Source: SXIZ01 sp040079795 (GTDB taxonomy: Bacteria; Pseudomonadota; Gammaproteobacteria; Methylococcales; Methylomonadaceae). From it: DNA of 64,000 nucleotides. The DNA lies in assembly GCA_040079795.1 (NCBI GenBank), contig JBEBJQ010000007.1, positions 1 through 64,000 of the forward strand, in the 5' to 3' direction. How positions within the stretch are numbered: position 1 is the stretch's first letter; each line of letters begins with the position of its first letter. A program made the position numbers and the translations under genes. The notes under the pieces are model-generated. The model was not told the origin of the DNA. It was given only the letters and a program-made list of their open reading frames with translations, and searched no databases. Below, in pieces: positions 9,607 to 18,981 of the stretch.

Positions 9607-10911
9607 TTAAAATTGGTCAGCAGATTGCAGTGCAAAAGCTTGGCCACCCAAATATTTAAAAGTCACTCTAAAAGGTACACCATAGGGCGCGCTATCGGGC
9701 ACTAACACGTAGGGAATGTTTAACAAATGGGTACTGACATCAAAATTGGGGAACCAATTTATGTCCTCTAATTTAAGGGAAGACAGACAATTAACCCTGC
9801 TGGGCGTGTTACCCACTAACTCAAAACGGCCATTTTGAGCTTGCAGAACAACATCGTAGGACTGCTGATCAACGGTAACACCCCACAGGTATACTGTATT
9901 TTTAATATCATCATATTCTGTCATGCACTCCGCTTTAGCAACCCATTCCGATGTCACCAAGTCACCAAACCAGTGCCGTAAAAACCTTCCACCACTCACC
10001 GCCCATAAGCCACCATCCGCCGCCAAAGCAATATGTGATGCTTGCGAAGCGACACTACCGAAAGCCGTACTTTTTAGCGCCTGACCTATTAACGTGCCAT
10101 CTGCCTTAAGGTGTTTAAAATTGTTTTGATCTGCAGAATCTGCCAACCACAGACTACCATCAGCTGCAATGGCGAAGTCACTTATATCAGTCCTCAAATC
10201 CTGCGGGGCTTGTTGAATGCTAAATTGCCCGATCATTTTACCGTCAGCGCTAAAATGTTGTAACCGATAATTCTGGTCAAACGTCCACACTCCCCCAGCA
10301 CCACCATCCGATATACCAATAACACCATCAGATACCCATACACTTCCATCTTTTGCCACAGCAATATTTTTAGCACCCGTAAACTCACCTGCCCCACTCC
10401 CTTGGCGACCAAATTGGGTTATTAATGTGCCATCAGCTTTATAATGCAGGACACGGGCGTTCAGCGTATCCAGTGCCCAGACACTGCCATCGCTGGCTAT
10501 TTGTATATCTAAATTAATATTAGCGGCATTATCACCCTCAACTGTAAACGTTGAAATCAATACCCCATCGGCGCTGTAATGTTGGAGTTTTGCGGTTTTC
10601 TCACCCACTAACCAAACACTGCCGTCTGCCACCAAGGCAATTTTGCGTATATTGTGGGGTTCAATGCCATCACCAAATTGTTTAATTAGCGTGCCATCCG
10701 TAGTTAAATGTTGAATTTTCATGGTGTCTAGCACCCACAGACTGCCATCAGCCGCCACGGCAAAATCTTGTATATAGGAAAAATCCATAAACTGTGCAAC
10801 GGAAGGCTTCGGTAGGGATGTTTTAACCACTGGTCCAGCCGCCCATAAAGGTTGCGTACAACCTATCATCAAACCTAATCCCATTAGTAATACTTTGCTT
10901 GTCTTATTCAT
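9607..10911 (-). CDS. Secreted beta-propeller (NHL-like) protein, second paralogue
   Basis: 434 residues with a signal peptide ending near Ala25. The body is built from repeats containing ADGSLWVLD...IQHLTTDGTLIKQFG, spaced 40-50 residues, giving about six blades. The C-terminal about 100 residues carry the shared two-part module: first VVLQAQNGRFEL, later a segment ending FRVTFKYLGGQAFALQSAD. It lies between two paralogues with gaps of about 75-80 bases, so co-transcription is likely. The family has no assigned biochemical role that I can name; a binding or adhesion function is inference from fold and export. Confidence 0.65.
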   Translation of the reverse strand: MNKTSKVLLMGLGLMIGCTQPLWAAGPVVKTSLPKPSVAQFMDFSYIQDFAVAADGSLWVLDTMKIQHLTTDGTLIKQFGDGIEPHNIRKIALVADGSVWLVGEKTAKLQHYSADGVLISTFTVEGDNAANINLDIQIASDGSVWALDTLNARVLHYKADGTLITQFGRQGSGAGEFTGAKNIAVAKDGSVWVSDGVIGISDGGAGGVWTFDQNYRLQHFSADGKMIGQFSIQQAPQDLRTDISDFAIAADGSLWLADSADQNNFKHLKADGTLIGQALKSTAFGSVASQASHIALAADGGLWAVSGGRFLRHWFGDLVTSEWVAKAECMTEYDDIKNTVYLWGVTVDQQSYDVVLQAQNGRFELVGNTPSRVNCLSSLKLEDINWFPNFDVSTHLLNIPYVLVPDSAPYGVPFRVTFKYLGGQAFALQSADQF

Positions 10912-10986
10912 TTTATTTCCTTTAAAAAATTAAATTGAGGGTTATTTTTAGCGGGGTGGTTGCTAACACCTTGCTATATCAGTTAC

Positions 10987-12228
10987 TTAAAGCGGCGTTA
11001 CCGATTGCAGTACGAAAACATAATTTCCCAAGTTTTTTAACTTCACTATATAGCGACGCCCAGAAACTTTTACCACCGGTATACAAAGGATTGTTGGATC
11101 GTCTTTACCCGTTGTAGGGTCAAAGGTTCCAAAACCACCTAAGGTTGACGAATCAGCGAGAGAAAATATTTTTGATGCAGCACTGGCGGAAAATAGCCTA
11201 AATTGCCCGTTTTGATTTTGCAACACTGCTTGATAATGCTGTTCATCCACAACGACATCATGTAAATAGAGTTTTTGTTGCTGTTCATCATACGCAGTGG
11301 GGAACGGTAAATTAACCTCAGCATTGGTGGGGTCGAATGGGTGAAAATCCGGTGGCATAATCAAAGAGTCAGTAGGGTCACGCCGCTGTATCCACACATT
11401 ACCATCCACGGATAACGTAAAGTAAATAACCTTACTATCCTGTAACCGTGCGCCGTCCTCATAAACACCAAAGGTCTTAATCAGCGTCCCATCGTCATTA
11501 AAATGCTCTAAACATCGAGTAGAATCAGAAGTCATCCACAAACTACCATCTGCGGCTACTGCAAAATCTTCAATAGTTCGAGGGCTAAAGAACTGTCTGA
11601 TTAAGTGGCCGTCAGCGGCAAAATGACTGAAGCGTGATGGGTGCCGAAAAGGCTCGCCATCTTTCACCCACACACTGCCGTCAGTTGCAAATGCGATGTC
11701 AATAGGTGATTGTCCATAATAATGCGGGCTTACCTCACGATCATTTCTCAACGACGCAATAAGCGTACCATCGGGTTTAAAATGCTGGATACGGTTAATA
11801 TCATCGACCACCCATAAGCTGCCGTCTGGTGCGAACGCGACTTCAGAAATGCCGTTGCACACCGTTGTACCAACTTCGGGGATGTCAATCTGGTTGATAA
11901 ACGTTCCGTCAGCTTTAAAATTTTGCAGGCTGTGAACATCGTAGCACCCGTATTGCGTATCACGAAGAATATTGTGGTAGCGAGCAAGCCACACACTACC
12001 ATTTGGCGCCACTGCGATCAGCGCGGGAGAAAGACTTGATGGAGGGGCAAATTGTGAGATCATACTGCCATCAAGATTGCGATGCTCAATATGGCCTTTG
12101 TATTCCCATACGGTTTTATCTTGGGCAACGATAGTAGTCCCATCGGCGTACACACTCTGTATAACGCCTAAAACAGTAATAAGCAACAGCCAAAATCCCA
12201 TGCGTACTCCGTTATATTTTTTTATCAT
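10987..12228 (-). CDS. Secreted beta-propeller (NHL-like) protein, first paralogue
   Basis: 413 residues, beginning with a signal peptide (hydrophobic residues 10-27, ending VYA). Blades carry the signatures APNGSVWLARYHN, APDGSLWVVDDINRIQHFK and AADGSLWMTSDSTRCLEHF. The C-terminal module contains AVLQNQNGQFRLF and closes with RYIVKLKNLGNYVFVLQSV, aligning with the tails of the two downstream genes. It is the first gene of the trio on this strand. Divergence between the three in the blades, with the tail still recognisable, suggests old duplications. Confidence 0.65.
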   Translation of the reverse strand: MIKKYNGVRMGFWLLLITVLGVIQSVYADGTTIVAQDKTVWEYKGHIEHRNLDGSMISQFAPPSSLSPALIAVAPNGSVWLARYHNILRDTQYGCYDVHSLQNFKADGTFINQIDIPEVGTTVCNGISEVAFAPDGSLWVVDDINRIQHFKPDGTLIASLRNDREVSPHYYGQSPIDIAFATDGSVWVKDGEPFRHPSRFSHFAADGHLIRQFFSPRTIEDFAVAADGSLWMTSDSTRCLEHFNDDGTLIKTFGVYEDGARLQDSKVIYFTLSVDGNVWIQRRDPTDSLIMPPDFHPFDPTNAEVNLPFPTAYDEQQQKLYLHDVVVDEQHYQAVLQNQNGQFRLFSASAASKIFSLADSSTLGGFGTFDPTTGKDDPTILCIPVVKVSGRRYIVKLKNLGNYVFVLQSVTPL

Positions 12229-12388
12229 TATTCATCTTTATTAACGTTTAAAATCAGTTTTTATTGTGCAATGCCTGCAATATATAAGGAGCAATATCTA
12301 TGCCAATATTATTTGGCAATAGAAAACCGATAATTCAAGCGATTTAAATTCAATCCCATTCTTAACCCTTCAGCTACAAAAACTCAAA

Positions 12389-12429
12389 CCCCGCAAAAAT
12401 AGTATGAAAGCATACTTTTTTTGCAGGGG
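12389..12429 (-). terminator. Long hairpin downstream of the GT-C-like gene
   Basis: CCCCGCAAAAAtAGTATG pairs across a 4-nt loop with CATACTTTTTTTGCaGGGG, leaving one bulged A. It lies about 90 bases past the stop of the minus-strand membrane protein gene and before the first propeller gene, so it probably separates the two units. Nothing else was recognised in 12229-12517. Confidence 0.6.
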
Positions 12430-12517
12430 CAGCATACGAAAATTGCGGGATGGTTAGCTTAAGATAAGATTAAATAAGGGCTCTACGAGAACATGCTTCT
12501 GCCAGCTGCAAAATCAG

Positions 12518-14176
12518 CTATTTCTTTTCAAATGCTGCAATCGGCTCAGCAAGGTAATTTGACATAGTCAATCCCGGGTAAATCCGGGCGAACTCCCTTT
12601 CCGTAGCAACTTTCAAGGCAGCATAATGTTCCGAATCCTTTCGTAGCGCGATCCCGAATTCATAAGCGCCTGGGTAGTAAGCATAAGATCGTCTGAATGT
12701 AGGATCATCTAGGATCTGAGCTACTGCACCCGTGTAATCTGGATGAGGAAACCAAATTAAGTCTGGCTTGCGTGAAAAAACATAGGCTGCGCTGAAACCA
12801 TGATGGGCAATGACCCGGTCATGTAATCCGACGAGATCAATAATCGTCAGATCCGGGAAACACGTTCCGATAAAGCCGTACTCCGATGCCGCAAACACAA
12901 TCCCCCGTGGCACTTGCTCAAGCAGGTCGCATATCTTACTGAAGATATCCCACCAACCCAAGCGGGGTAGCTGTACAGCTTGAGGTTTTCGGTATTGGGT
13001 AAAACTTTGGATTACAGTGGGGGCCGTTATGGCATGTTTTTCCCACAACTGGATTGCCGTATTTTTAATGCCCGATGAGAGTATCGATAACAGAACCAAA
13101 AGACCTGCAAGGAGGCGCAGCCCAACCGCATTGCCTGATGACTTTATCGGCATGCTTTCCACACTGCCAAAAACCGCTATAAAAGCGGCAAAAACAACAA
13201 AAGCCATTGAAGGATAGTAGTACCGGGCATAAAAGCCCATGATTTGTATAACGGTGGCATAGTAAGCAAATGAAGCAATACCCACAACTATAATGGCTAA
13301 AACCGGTGCAAGTGACTGTTTAGAAACTTTACTGACTATAACAAGAAGGCAAGGTAAGGCTGCGCTACCAAAAATAAGCATTTCCTTCATGGGGTTCCAA
13401 CTGGTGGCTCCAAGGTAGCCCTGATAGAATCCCTTTGCTTTGGCGAAGAAAGGCAGCGGTAAAAAATCATTAAACACAAAATAGTTCATAAGCAAACTAC
13501 TGGCAATAATTGCTGCAAAGAGCACTGCATAACGGATGGCATATCGCCACAGCTGCCTATCTGTCGCTATAAAAAACAGGGGAGGTAAAAACAGCGCATA
13601 CAAGCCATTGTCAGGCCTCGTTGCGAAAGAAAAGAATCCTGCCAATAAACACACCCAAAGCACTTGAGTAGAACGCTGCCGAGTCGCGATTACCATTGTG
13701 CAGGCGAGTATGGCATTTGAAAGCAGGGATAAAGTTGTTTCCATCCCCGTTAAGCTATGAGCACGAAACGGCGGCACAAACAGGAACGACGGCACTACCA
13801 ACAAGGGTATCCAGGACTTTTTAGACCAACAGTTTTTCTGTATTAAAAAACCCAGCAATACCAAGGTCAAGACGGACAGTAACCCAGCAACGAAAGAAGT
13901 AATGGTCAGTGCCATTGCATCAGGGCAACCAACCAAACCCAAAACCGCTGTGATTACGATCAAATAAGCTGGACTTGTGATGCCATAGGCCGGGCCATCA
14001 ACTGCATTCCAGGAAAAGCCATCACCATTAAGCCAGTGCTTTGCGTAGCGGGTGACCATGTAGGCATCGTCAAATTGCGTTCGCCCGAGTTCACCTACAG
14101 TTAACTGAATATAATAGGCAAAACTAATTAACGCAAAGCCTGCAATAACAAGATTGGTTTTTGAAATGTGTTTCAT
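12518..14176 (-). CDS. GT-C-type membrane glycosyltransferase-like protein
   Basis: 552 residues with about ten hydrophobic segments. The first exposed loop after TM1 carries FDDAY (D36-D37), the acidic pair typical of GT-C glycosyltransferases that use polyprenyl-phosphate sugars. The same loop has NGDGFSWN and GITSPAYL, as in the ArnT/arabinofuranosyltransferase-like branch. The C-terminal about 150 residues are soluble, periplasmic in this family. The predicted role is transfer of a sugar onto an envelope glycan or protein; donor and acceptor are unknown. No glycan biosynthesis genes surround it, and the ABC-2 exporter upstream is 144 bases away, so any functional link is only possible. 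Confidence 0.6.
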   Translation of the reverse strand: MKHISKTNLVIAGFALISFAYYIQLTVGELGRTQFDDAYMVTRYAKHWLNGDGFSWNAVDGPAYGITSPAYLIVITAVLGLVGCPDAMALTITSFVAGLLSVLTLVLLGFLIQKNCWSKKSWIPLLVVPSFLFVPPFRAHSLTGMETTLSLLSNAILACTMVIATRQRSTQVLWVCLLAGFFSFATRPDNGLYALFLPPLFFIATDRQLWRYAIRYAVLFAAIIASSLLMNYFVFNDFLPLPFFAKAKGFYQGYLGATSWNPMKEMLIFGSAALPCLLVIVSKVSKQSLAPVLAIIVVGIASFAYYATVIQIMGFYARYYYPSMAFVVFAAFIAVFGSVESMPIKSSGNAVGLRLLAGLLVLLSILSSGIKNTAIQLWEKHAITAPTVIQSFTQYRKPQAVQLPRLGWWDIFSKICDLLEQVPRGIVFAASEYGFIGTCFPDLTIIDLVGLHDRVIAHHGFSAAYVFSRKPDLIWFPHPDYTGAVAQILDDPTFRRSYAYYPGAYEFGIALRKDSEHYAALKVATEREFARIYPGLTMSNYLAEPIAAFEKK

Positions 14177-14320
14177 AAGCTATCGTTCTCCGACGCCCGA
14201 ACCAACAGGCGTTATGGAATAAATCAAAATTTACTCGAAGTGGCCCATTTCTCAATGATATTAACTTTTTACCAAGCCTTGCACCCTAATCCGGTTATTT
14301 CGGTTTGGCAGAGAACAAAA

Positions 14321-15085
14321 TTAGTTTTTTATCCCAATGCCTTTATGTAAACAATACAGACTAAACGAAGCCAAAACAATTATAAAACCAATTGCCGTCC
14401 CGAAAGCGATCCGAATATCGACATCAGTAATGCCTATCAATCCAAAACGAAACGCATTAATCAAGTATAAAATCGGATTTCCCATGGAAATAGTTTGCCA
14501 AATATCCGGCAACATGGAAACCGAATAAAACACGCCGCCCAAATAACTTAACGGCGTTAAAATAAAATTGGGAATCAGGGATATATCATCAAAACTATCC
14601 GCAAAAACGGCATTGATGAAGCCTGCTAGGGAAAATAAAGTTGCCGTCAACAGCAGCACGGCTATTGCAATACCAATATGCTGAAAAGTTATCACCGCAA
14701 ACAACATGGATATACCAGTCACCACCAAGCCTACGACAATCCCCCGCACTACGCCGCCGCCAATATAGCCTAAGAGGATAATCCAGTTAGGAACAGGGGC
14801 AACCAGTAATTCTTCAATATGATGCTGAAATTTAGTTGAATAAAAGGAAGCCACTACGTTGGAGTAGGAGTGACTAATCACCGACATGAGAATGACGCCT
14901 GGGACAATATAATCCATATAGCTTGCACCATTGATAGTACCGATGCGATCGCCAATGAGCTTACCAAATATCAAAAAATACAGCGCGGTAGTAACCGCTG
15001 GTGGCAAAAGCGTTTGCGGCCAAATCCGCATAAACCGGCGCACTTCCTTAAATAACAGGGTCTTTAATGCGATGGAATTATTCAT
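14321..15085 (-). CDS. ABC-2 type transporter permease
   Basis: 254 residues with six hydrophobic segments, matching ABC-2 permeases of the YadH type. It includes PGVILMSVISHSYSNV and the conserved loop after TM5, PLSYLGGVFYSVSMLP. It overlaps the ATPase gene by 4 bases (ATGA), a sign of translational coupling. With the ATPase it forms a half-size exporter working as a dimer in the inner membrane. Substrate unknown. Confidence 0.88.
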   Translation of the reverse strand: MNNSIALKTLLFKEVRRFMRIWPQTLLPPAVTTALYFLIFGKLIGDRIGTINGASYMDYIVPGVILMSVISHSYSNVVASFYSTKFQHHIEELLVAPVPNWIILLGYIGGGVVRGIVVGLVVTGISMLFAVITFQHIGIAIAVLLLTATLFSLAGFINAVFADSFDDISLIPNFILTPLSYLGGVFYSVSMLPDIWQTISMGNPILYLINAFRFGLIGITDVDIRIAFGTAIGFIIVLASFSLYCLHKGIGIKN

Positions 15086-16008
15086 TTTCCTTTCCCTTTG
15101 TTAGAGCCAACCACATCCATAAATAATTGCTCCAAGCGATTAGATTTATTTTTAAGGCTAATAACATTAATATTTTGCGCCGATAAATCAGAAAATAATT
15201 TGCTTAACCCTTCAGTTTTCGGCACCGCCACATTTAAGGTTTTAGCATTACCCCATTCAAATTCAAAGCCATTGAGCTTAGGCGCCTGGCTTAGAGGCTG
15301 CGCAAGATCTAAAATAAAATGATCAGTTTGCAGGCGACTCAGTAACTGCGTCATACTGGAATTTTCTACAATTTCACCGTTGTTAATAATGGCAATATTA
15401 CGGCACAAGCTTTCTGCCTCCTCCAGATAATGCGTAGTTAAAATAATGGTCGTGCCCTGCCGGTTTACTTCCCGCATCAAGTCCCACATGGAACGGCGTA
15501 TTTCAATATCGACGCCTGCGGTCGGTTCATCCAGAATCAACAATTTCGGTTGATGCACCAATGCTCTGGCTATCATGACCCGGCGCTTCATACCACCGGA
15601 AAGCCGCCTGGAAACGGTGTCTTTTTTATCCCAGAGCTGCATTTGCTTGAGACAGATTTCAGTATTTTTTAAAGCCTGTTTACTTGCAATCCCATAATAA
15701 CCGGCTTGGGTCAGCACAATATTATGCACCGTTTCAAACTGGTTAAAATTAATCTCCTGCGGAACCAAACCAATACAACTTTTAGCTTGCGCACGCTGAG
15801 TGTTTAAATCGTACCCGAAAATACTCACCGACCCGCTGCTTGGCGTCACTAAAGAGCTGATAATACCAATGGCGGTGGACTTCCCCGCCCCATTGGGGCC
15901 CAATAATGCAAAAAAATCACCTGCGTCAACTTCCAGATTAATCCCTTTTAAAGCTTCAAAGCCATTGGCATATTTTTTTCTTAGATTTTTTATGGATAAT
16001 GCTTTCAT
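15082..16008 (-). CDS. ABC transporter ATP-binding protein (YadG-like)
   Basis: 308 residues. Walker A GPNGAGKST (about 38-46), Q-loop, signature LSGGMKRR, Walker B LLILDEPTAG and the switch histidine in LTTHYLEEAE are all present, so the ATPase should be active. A C-terminal extension of about 80 residues is common in the YadG/DrrA subfamily. It is the first gene of a two-gene operon with the permease. The intergenic region to the divergent ppx-like gene (16009-16138) probably holds both promoters. Confidence 0.9.
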   Translation of the reverse strand: MKALSIKNLRKKYANGFEALKGINLEVDAGDFFALLGPNGAGKSTAIGIISSLVTPSSGSVSIFGYDLNTQRAQAKSCIGLVPQEINFNQFETVHNIVLTQAGYYGIASKQALKNTEICLKQMQLWDKKDTVSRRLSGGMKRRVMIARALVHQPKLLILDEPTAGVDIEIRRSMWDLMREVNRQGTTIILTTHYLEEAESLCRNIAIINNGEIVENSSMTQLLSRLQTDHFILDLAQPLSQAPKLNGFEFEWGNAKTLNVAVPKTEGLSKLFSDLSAQNINVISLKNKSNRLEQLFMDVVGSNKGKGK

Positions 16009-16138
16009 ATCTGAACTAACGCTTAACGTAAACGAAGAAATAAGTTAAATTAGACTTCTGTCTGCAACAATTGAACACTAGACTGCGACAAGATTTTAGC
16101 AGAGTCGCCACTTTCCCGTAGATAATTAGGATTTATTC

Positions 16139-17635
16139 GTGCCAAATTCATTGCCAGAAATGGTCGCGGCTGTCGACCTGGGTTCCAATAGTTTTCACAT
16201 GATTGTGTGCAACCTTAAAGACGGCAAGCTACAGACCGTCGATCGCTTAAAAGAAATGGTGCGTCTGGCATCAGGTTTAGATAAAAAAAACAACTTGGAT
16301 GAGGCTACCCAGACCAAAGCGCTGGCGTGCCTTGAGCGCTTTGGACAACGTATCCGTAATTTTGCCCCCGGTAGTGTGCGTATCGTCGGCACCAACACCT
16401 TGCGTACCGCTAAAAATGCCCGCCAATTCATTGTTAAAGCCGAACAAGCCTTAGGCCATCCTATTCATATTATTTCCGGTATTGAAGAAGCGCGGTTAAT
16501 CTACCAAGGCGTGGCCCACAGCATCAGCAGCAATGCTAACCTGCGCTTGGTCATGGATATTGGCGGCGGCAGCACTGAATATATTATCGGCAGCGGTGAT
16601 ACGCCGCAGGATAAAGAAAGTTTGAATATGGGCTGTGTATCGGTCAGTAATGCTTTCTTTAAACACGGCAAAATTTCACCCGCCTTGTTTAAAGAGGCCG
16701 TGCTGTTTGCAGAACAGGAACTGGAGCCAATCCAACAACGCTTTAATGCCCAGCGCTGGGATGAAGCCATTGGCGCCTCGGGTAGCCTGCGGGCAATAGA
16801 TGAGGTCTTAAAAGCCAGCCACTGGAGCAACAATGGGATTACCCGGGAAGGGCTGGAAAAACTGGTTGCCTACCTTATTAAATGCAAGCACATAAATGAA
16901 CTGAACCTGCCAGAATTGAATATCGAACGTTTACCGGTTTTTCTGGGCGGCGTAGCGATTATTTATGCCACCTTTAAAGTGCTGGGCATTAACCAGATGA
17001 CCGTTGCTGACGGCGCACTTAGGGAAGGATTGGTTTATGATTTGCTTGGGCGCATTTATCACAGCGATATTCGCTCTGAGACCGTGCAAATGCTGGCCGA
17101 ACGTTATCAGTCTGATCATCAGCATGCAGCCAGAATCAAACAAAGCATTCAACACATGTTGCGGCAACTCAGTGTTTTTAAAGAAGAGGATAAAGAGACA
17201 ATTACCCAATTTATGGATTGGGCCGCCGCACTGCATGAAATTGGCCGCGACATCGCGCACCACCATTACCATAAACACAGTGCTTACATCATCGAAAATG
17301 CCGATTTAGCCGGGTTCTCCAGCCAGGATCAAGCCATTATTGCCACCATTGTCAGATCGCACCGGCGTAAATTCGATCTAAAACACTTTGATAAATTACC
17401 TGCACCTTGGCACAAATACACCCCGACCCTCTGTATTATCTTACGCATAGCCGTGGTGTTGCACCGTAACCGCTATGATATTGAATTACCCGGTTTTAAA
17501 ATAACGATTAATAAGTCTTTGATTGAGCTTAAATTCCCAACAGGATGGCTAGAACAGGCTCCTCTAACCCACGCTGATTTAAAATTGGAAGCAACCTATT
17601 TAAAGGCTGGCGATTTTAAATTGAAATTTAAATAA
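16139..17635 (+). CDS. ppx: Exopolyphosphatase / pppGpp phosphohydrolase (Ppx/GppA)
   Basis: 498 residues of the actin-like Ppx/GppA family, which removes phosphate from polyphosphate or the 5' phosphate of pppGpp. The phosphate loops are AAVDLGSNSFHMIVC near the N-terminus and MDIGGGSTEYI near residue 140. The C-terminal third has the HD-type region with LHEIGRDIAHHHYHKHSAYI. The start is GTG at 16139, preceded by an AGGA ribosome site. Members of the family cannot be split confidently into Ppx and GppA without phylogeny; the length fits the two-domain long form. Confidence 0.9.
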   Translation: MPNSLPEMVAAVDLGSNSFHMIVCNLKDGKLQTVDRLKEMVRLASGLDKKNNLDEATQTKALACLERFGQRIRNFAPGSVRIVGTNTLRTAKNARQFIVKAEQALGHPIHIISGIEEARLIYQGVAHSISSNANLRLVMDIGGGSTEYIIGSGDTPQDKESLNMGCVSVSNAFFKHGKISPALFKEAVLFAEQELEPIQQRFNAQRWDEAIGASGSLRAIDEVLKASHWSNNGITREGLEKLVAYLIKCKHINELNLPELNIERLPVFLGGVAIIYATFKVLGINQMTVADGALREGLVYDLLGRIYHSDIRSETVQMLAERYQSDHQHAARIKQSIQHMLRQLSVFKEEDKETITQFMDWAAALHEIGRDIAHHHYHKHSAYIIENADLAGFSSQDQAIIATIVRSHRRKFDLKHFDKLPAPWHKYTPTLCIILRIAVVLHRNRYDIELPGFKITINKSLIELKFPTGWLEQAPLTHADLKLEATYLKAGDFKLKFK

Positions 17636-17707
17636 AGAAACTTAACACACCCATTAGTGTCCCAAAGCTTTGTAAGCTTTTTTAATTTACGATAAATACT
17701 CAAAAGC

Positions 17708-18946
17708 ATGCTATTTCTATTACGCTTATTCTTTAGAAGTTTGCTTGCACTGCTTTTGGTGTTGGGTTTCCTATTGTGGCAATTACTCGCGACGACCCCC
17801 AAAAATCCTTTACAGTGGCAACCAAACCCTGAATATGCGCGCGAAATTTTTAAAAAAGCTTCCGAACAAACCCAAAACAAACAAGACCTCAGTTTTGATC
17901 AAGCCGAACTTAACCACATCACCAATTCCCTGCTGAACCGTTATTTTAAAAGCGTCACGCGCATAAACTTTCACAATGACAACCATGCCAGTGTGGAATC
18001 TAGCTTGCAATTACCCAAAAAATTTTACAATCTCTATTTCAATATCAATTTCGAGTTGCATAATCAGGATAAAGGTTTGGTTATTAACCATTTACAGATT
18101 GGAGATTTAACAATAAACCAAAGCCTAACCAACCGGATAGTAAACCATCTCCTCCAACATTCTTTTTTAAGACATTACTATCATTTAGGCGAAGAACACA
18201 TTCAAGCGATTGCCATCAAAAATAACCAGCTGGTAGCCAATTATGCGCTTAATTCTAATGCGACCGGTTTTGCGAATGCTAAAACAATTGATCCGGAATT
18301 ACTGAGTTTTTACCAACAACAAGTTGAACTGGAGGCCAGTAAACATAACCCCAACTGGCGCTTTTCGCTGGCTGATTTATTTCGTCCGTTATTTAAACTG
18401 GCTTATAGCCGGGCTTCTAAAAACCCTGTAGCTGAAAATATCGCAATCATTTATGCCGTTAGTACCTATGTAAACACCAACGACACGCCCTTTTACCTAT
18501 CCATCAACAAGCCCATCAGCAATAAATATCAATATCCCGTGTATTTGTATAAACGCACCGATCAAGCCAAGCATTTCATGCTCTCTGCGGTATTGACTAT
18601 TATCGGTGGTACAAAGCTAGCTGACATTATGGGGCAAGAAAAAGAGCTGCGGGATGTACAAACCCGCAGTGGTTTTAGTTTTATTGATTTAGCGGCAGAC
18701 CGTGCCGGAATGAAGTTCAGTGAGCGGGCAATTGGTTCTCCTGAAACAGCCAGGGACTTACAGCGGGTCATGGCTGATATTCAAGACTACAGTGCTTTTA
18801 TGCCGAATGTACAAGACTTGCCTGAAAAACTTAACCAAGCACAGTTCACTCAACGTTTTGATGTGATGGGCAGTAAGTCTTACAAAGCGCTTTTGCAGCA
18901 AATGGATGACCGGATTAACGCTTTACCTATTTATCCTACACATTAA
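17708..18946 (+). CDS. Membrane-anchored protein of unknown function
   Basis: 412 residues, not recognised. Residues 1-23 form one hydrophobic segment (a signal anchor), and the rest is soluble and probably periplasmic. Visible features are a YINVNTNDTPFYLSIN-like segment near 255 and a conserved-looking stretch RSGFSFIDLAADRAGMKF at about 320. It follows the ppx-like gene by 72 bases on the same strand and ends in a bidirectional terminator, so it may be co-transcribed with it. No catalytic motif was identified. Confidence 0.7.
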   Translation: MLFLLRLFFRSLLALLLVLGFLLWQLLATTPKNPLQWQPNPEYAREIFKKASEQTQNKQDLSFDQAELNHITNSLLNRYFKSVTRINFHNDNHASVESSLQLPKKFYNLYFNINFELHNQDKGLVINHLQIGDLTINQSLTNRIVNHLLQHSFLRHYYHLGEEHIQAIAIKNNQLVANYALNSNATGFANAKTIDPELLSFYQQQVELEASKHNPNWRFSLADLFRPLFKLAYSRASKNPVAENIAIIYAVSTYVNTNDTPFYLSINKPISNKYQYPVYLYKRTDQAKHFMLSAVLTIIGGTKLADIMGQEKELRDVQTRSGFSFIDLAADRAGMKFSERAIGSPETARDLQRVMADIQDYSAFMPNVQDLPEKLNQAQFTQRFDVMGSKSYKALLQQMDDRINALPIYPTH

Positions 18947-18970
18947 AAAGGGAGCTTTAAGCTCCCTTTC
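18945..18970. terminator. Bidirectional terminator between convergent genes
   Basis: The stem AAAGGGAGC / GCTCCCTTT with a 5-nt loop has an A run on its left and T-rich sequence on its right. It serves the plus-strand unknown gene and the minus-strand cytochrome c peroxidase gene, whose stops lie on either side. Confidence 0.8.
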
Positions 18971-18981
18971 TTAAAACAACT

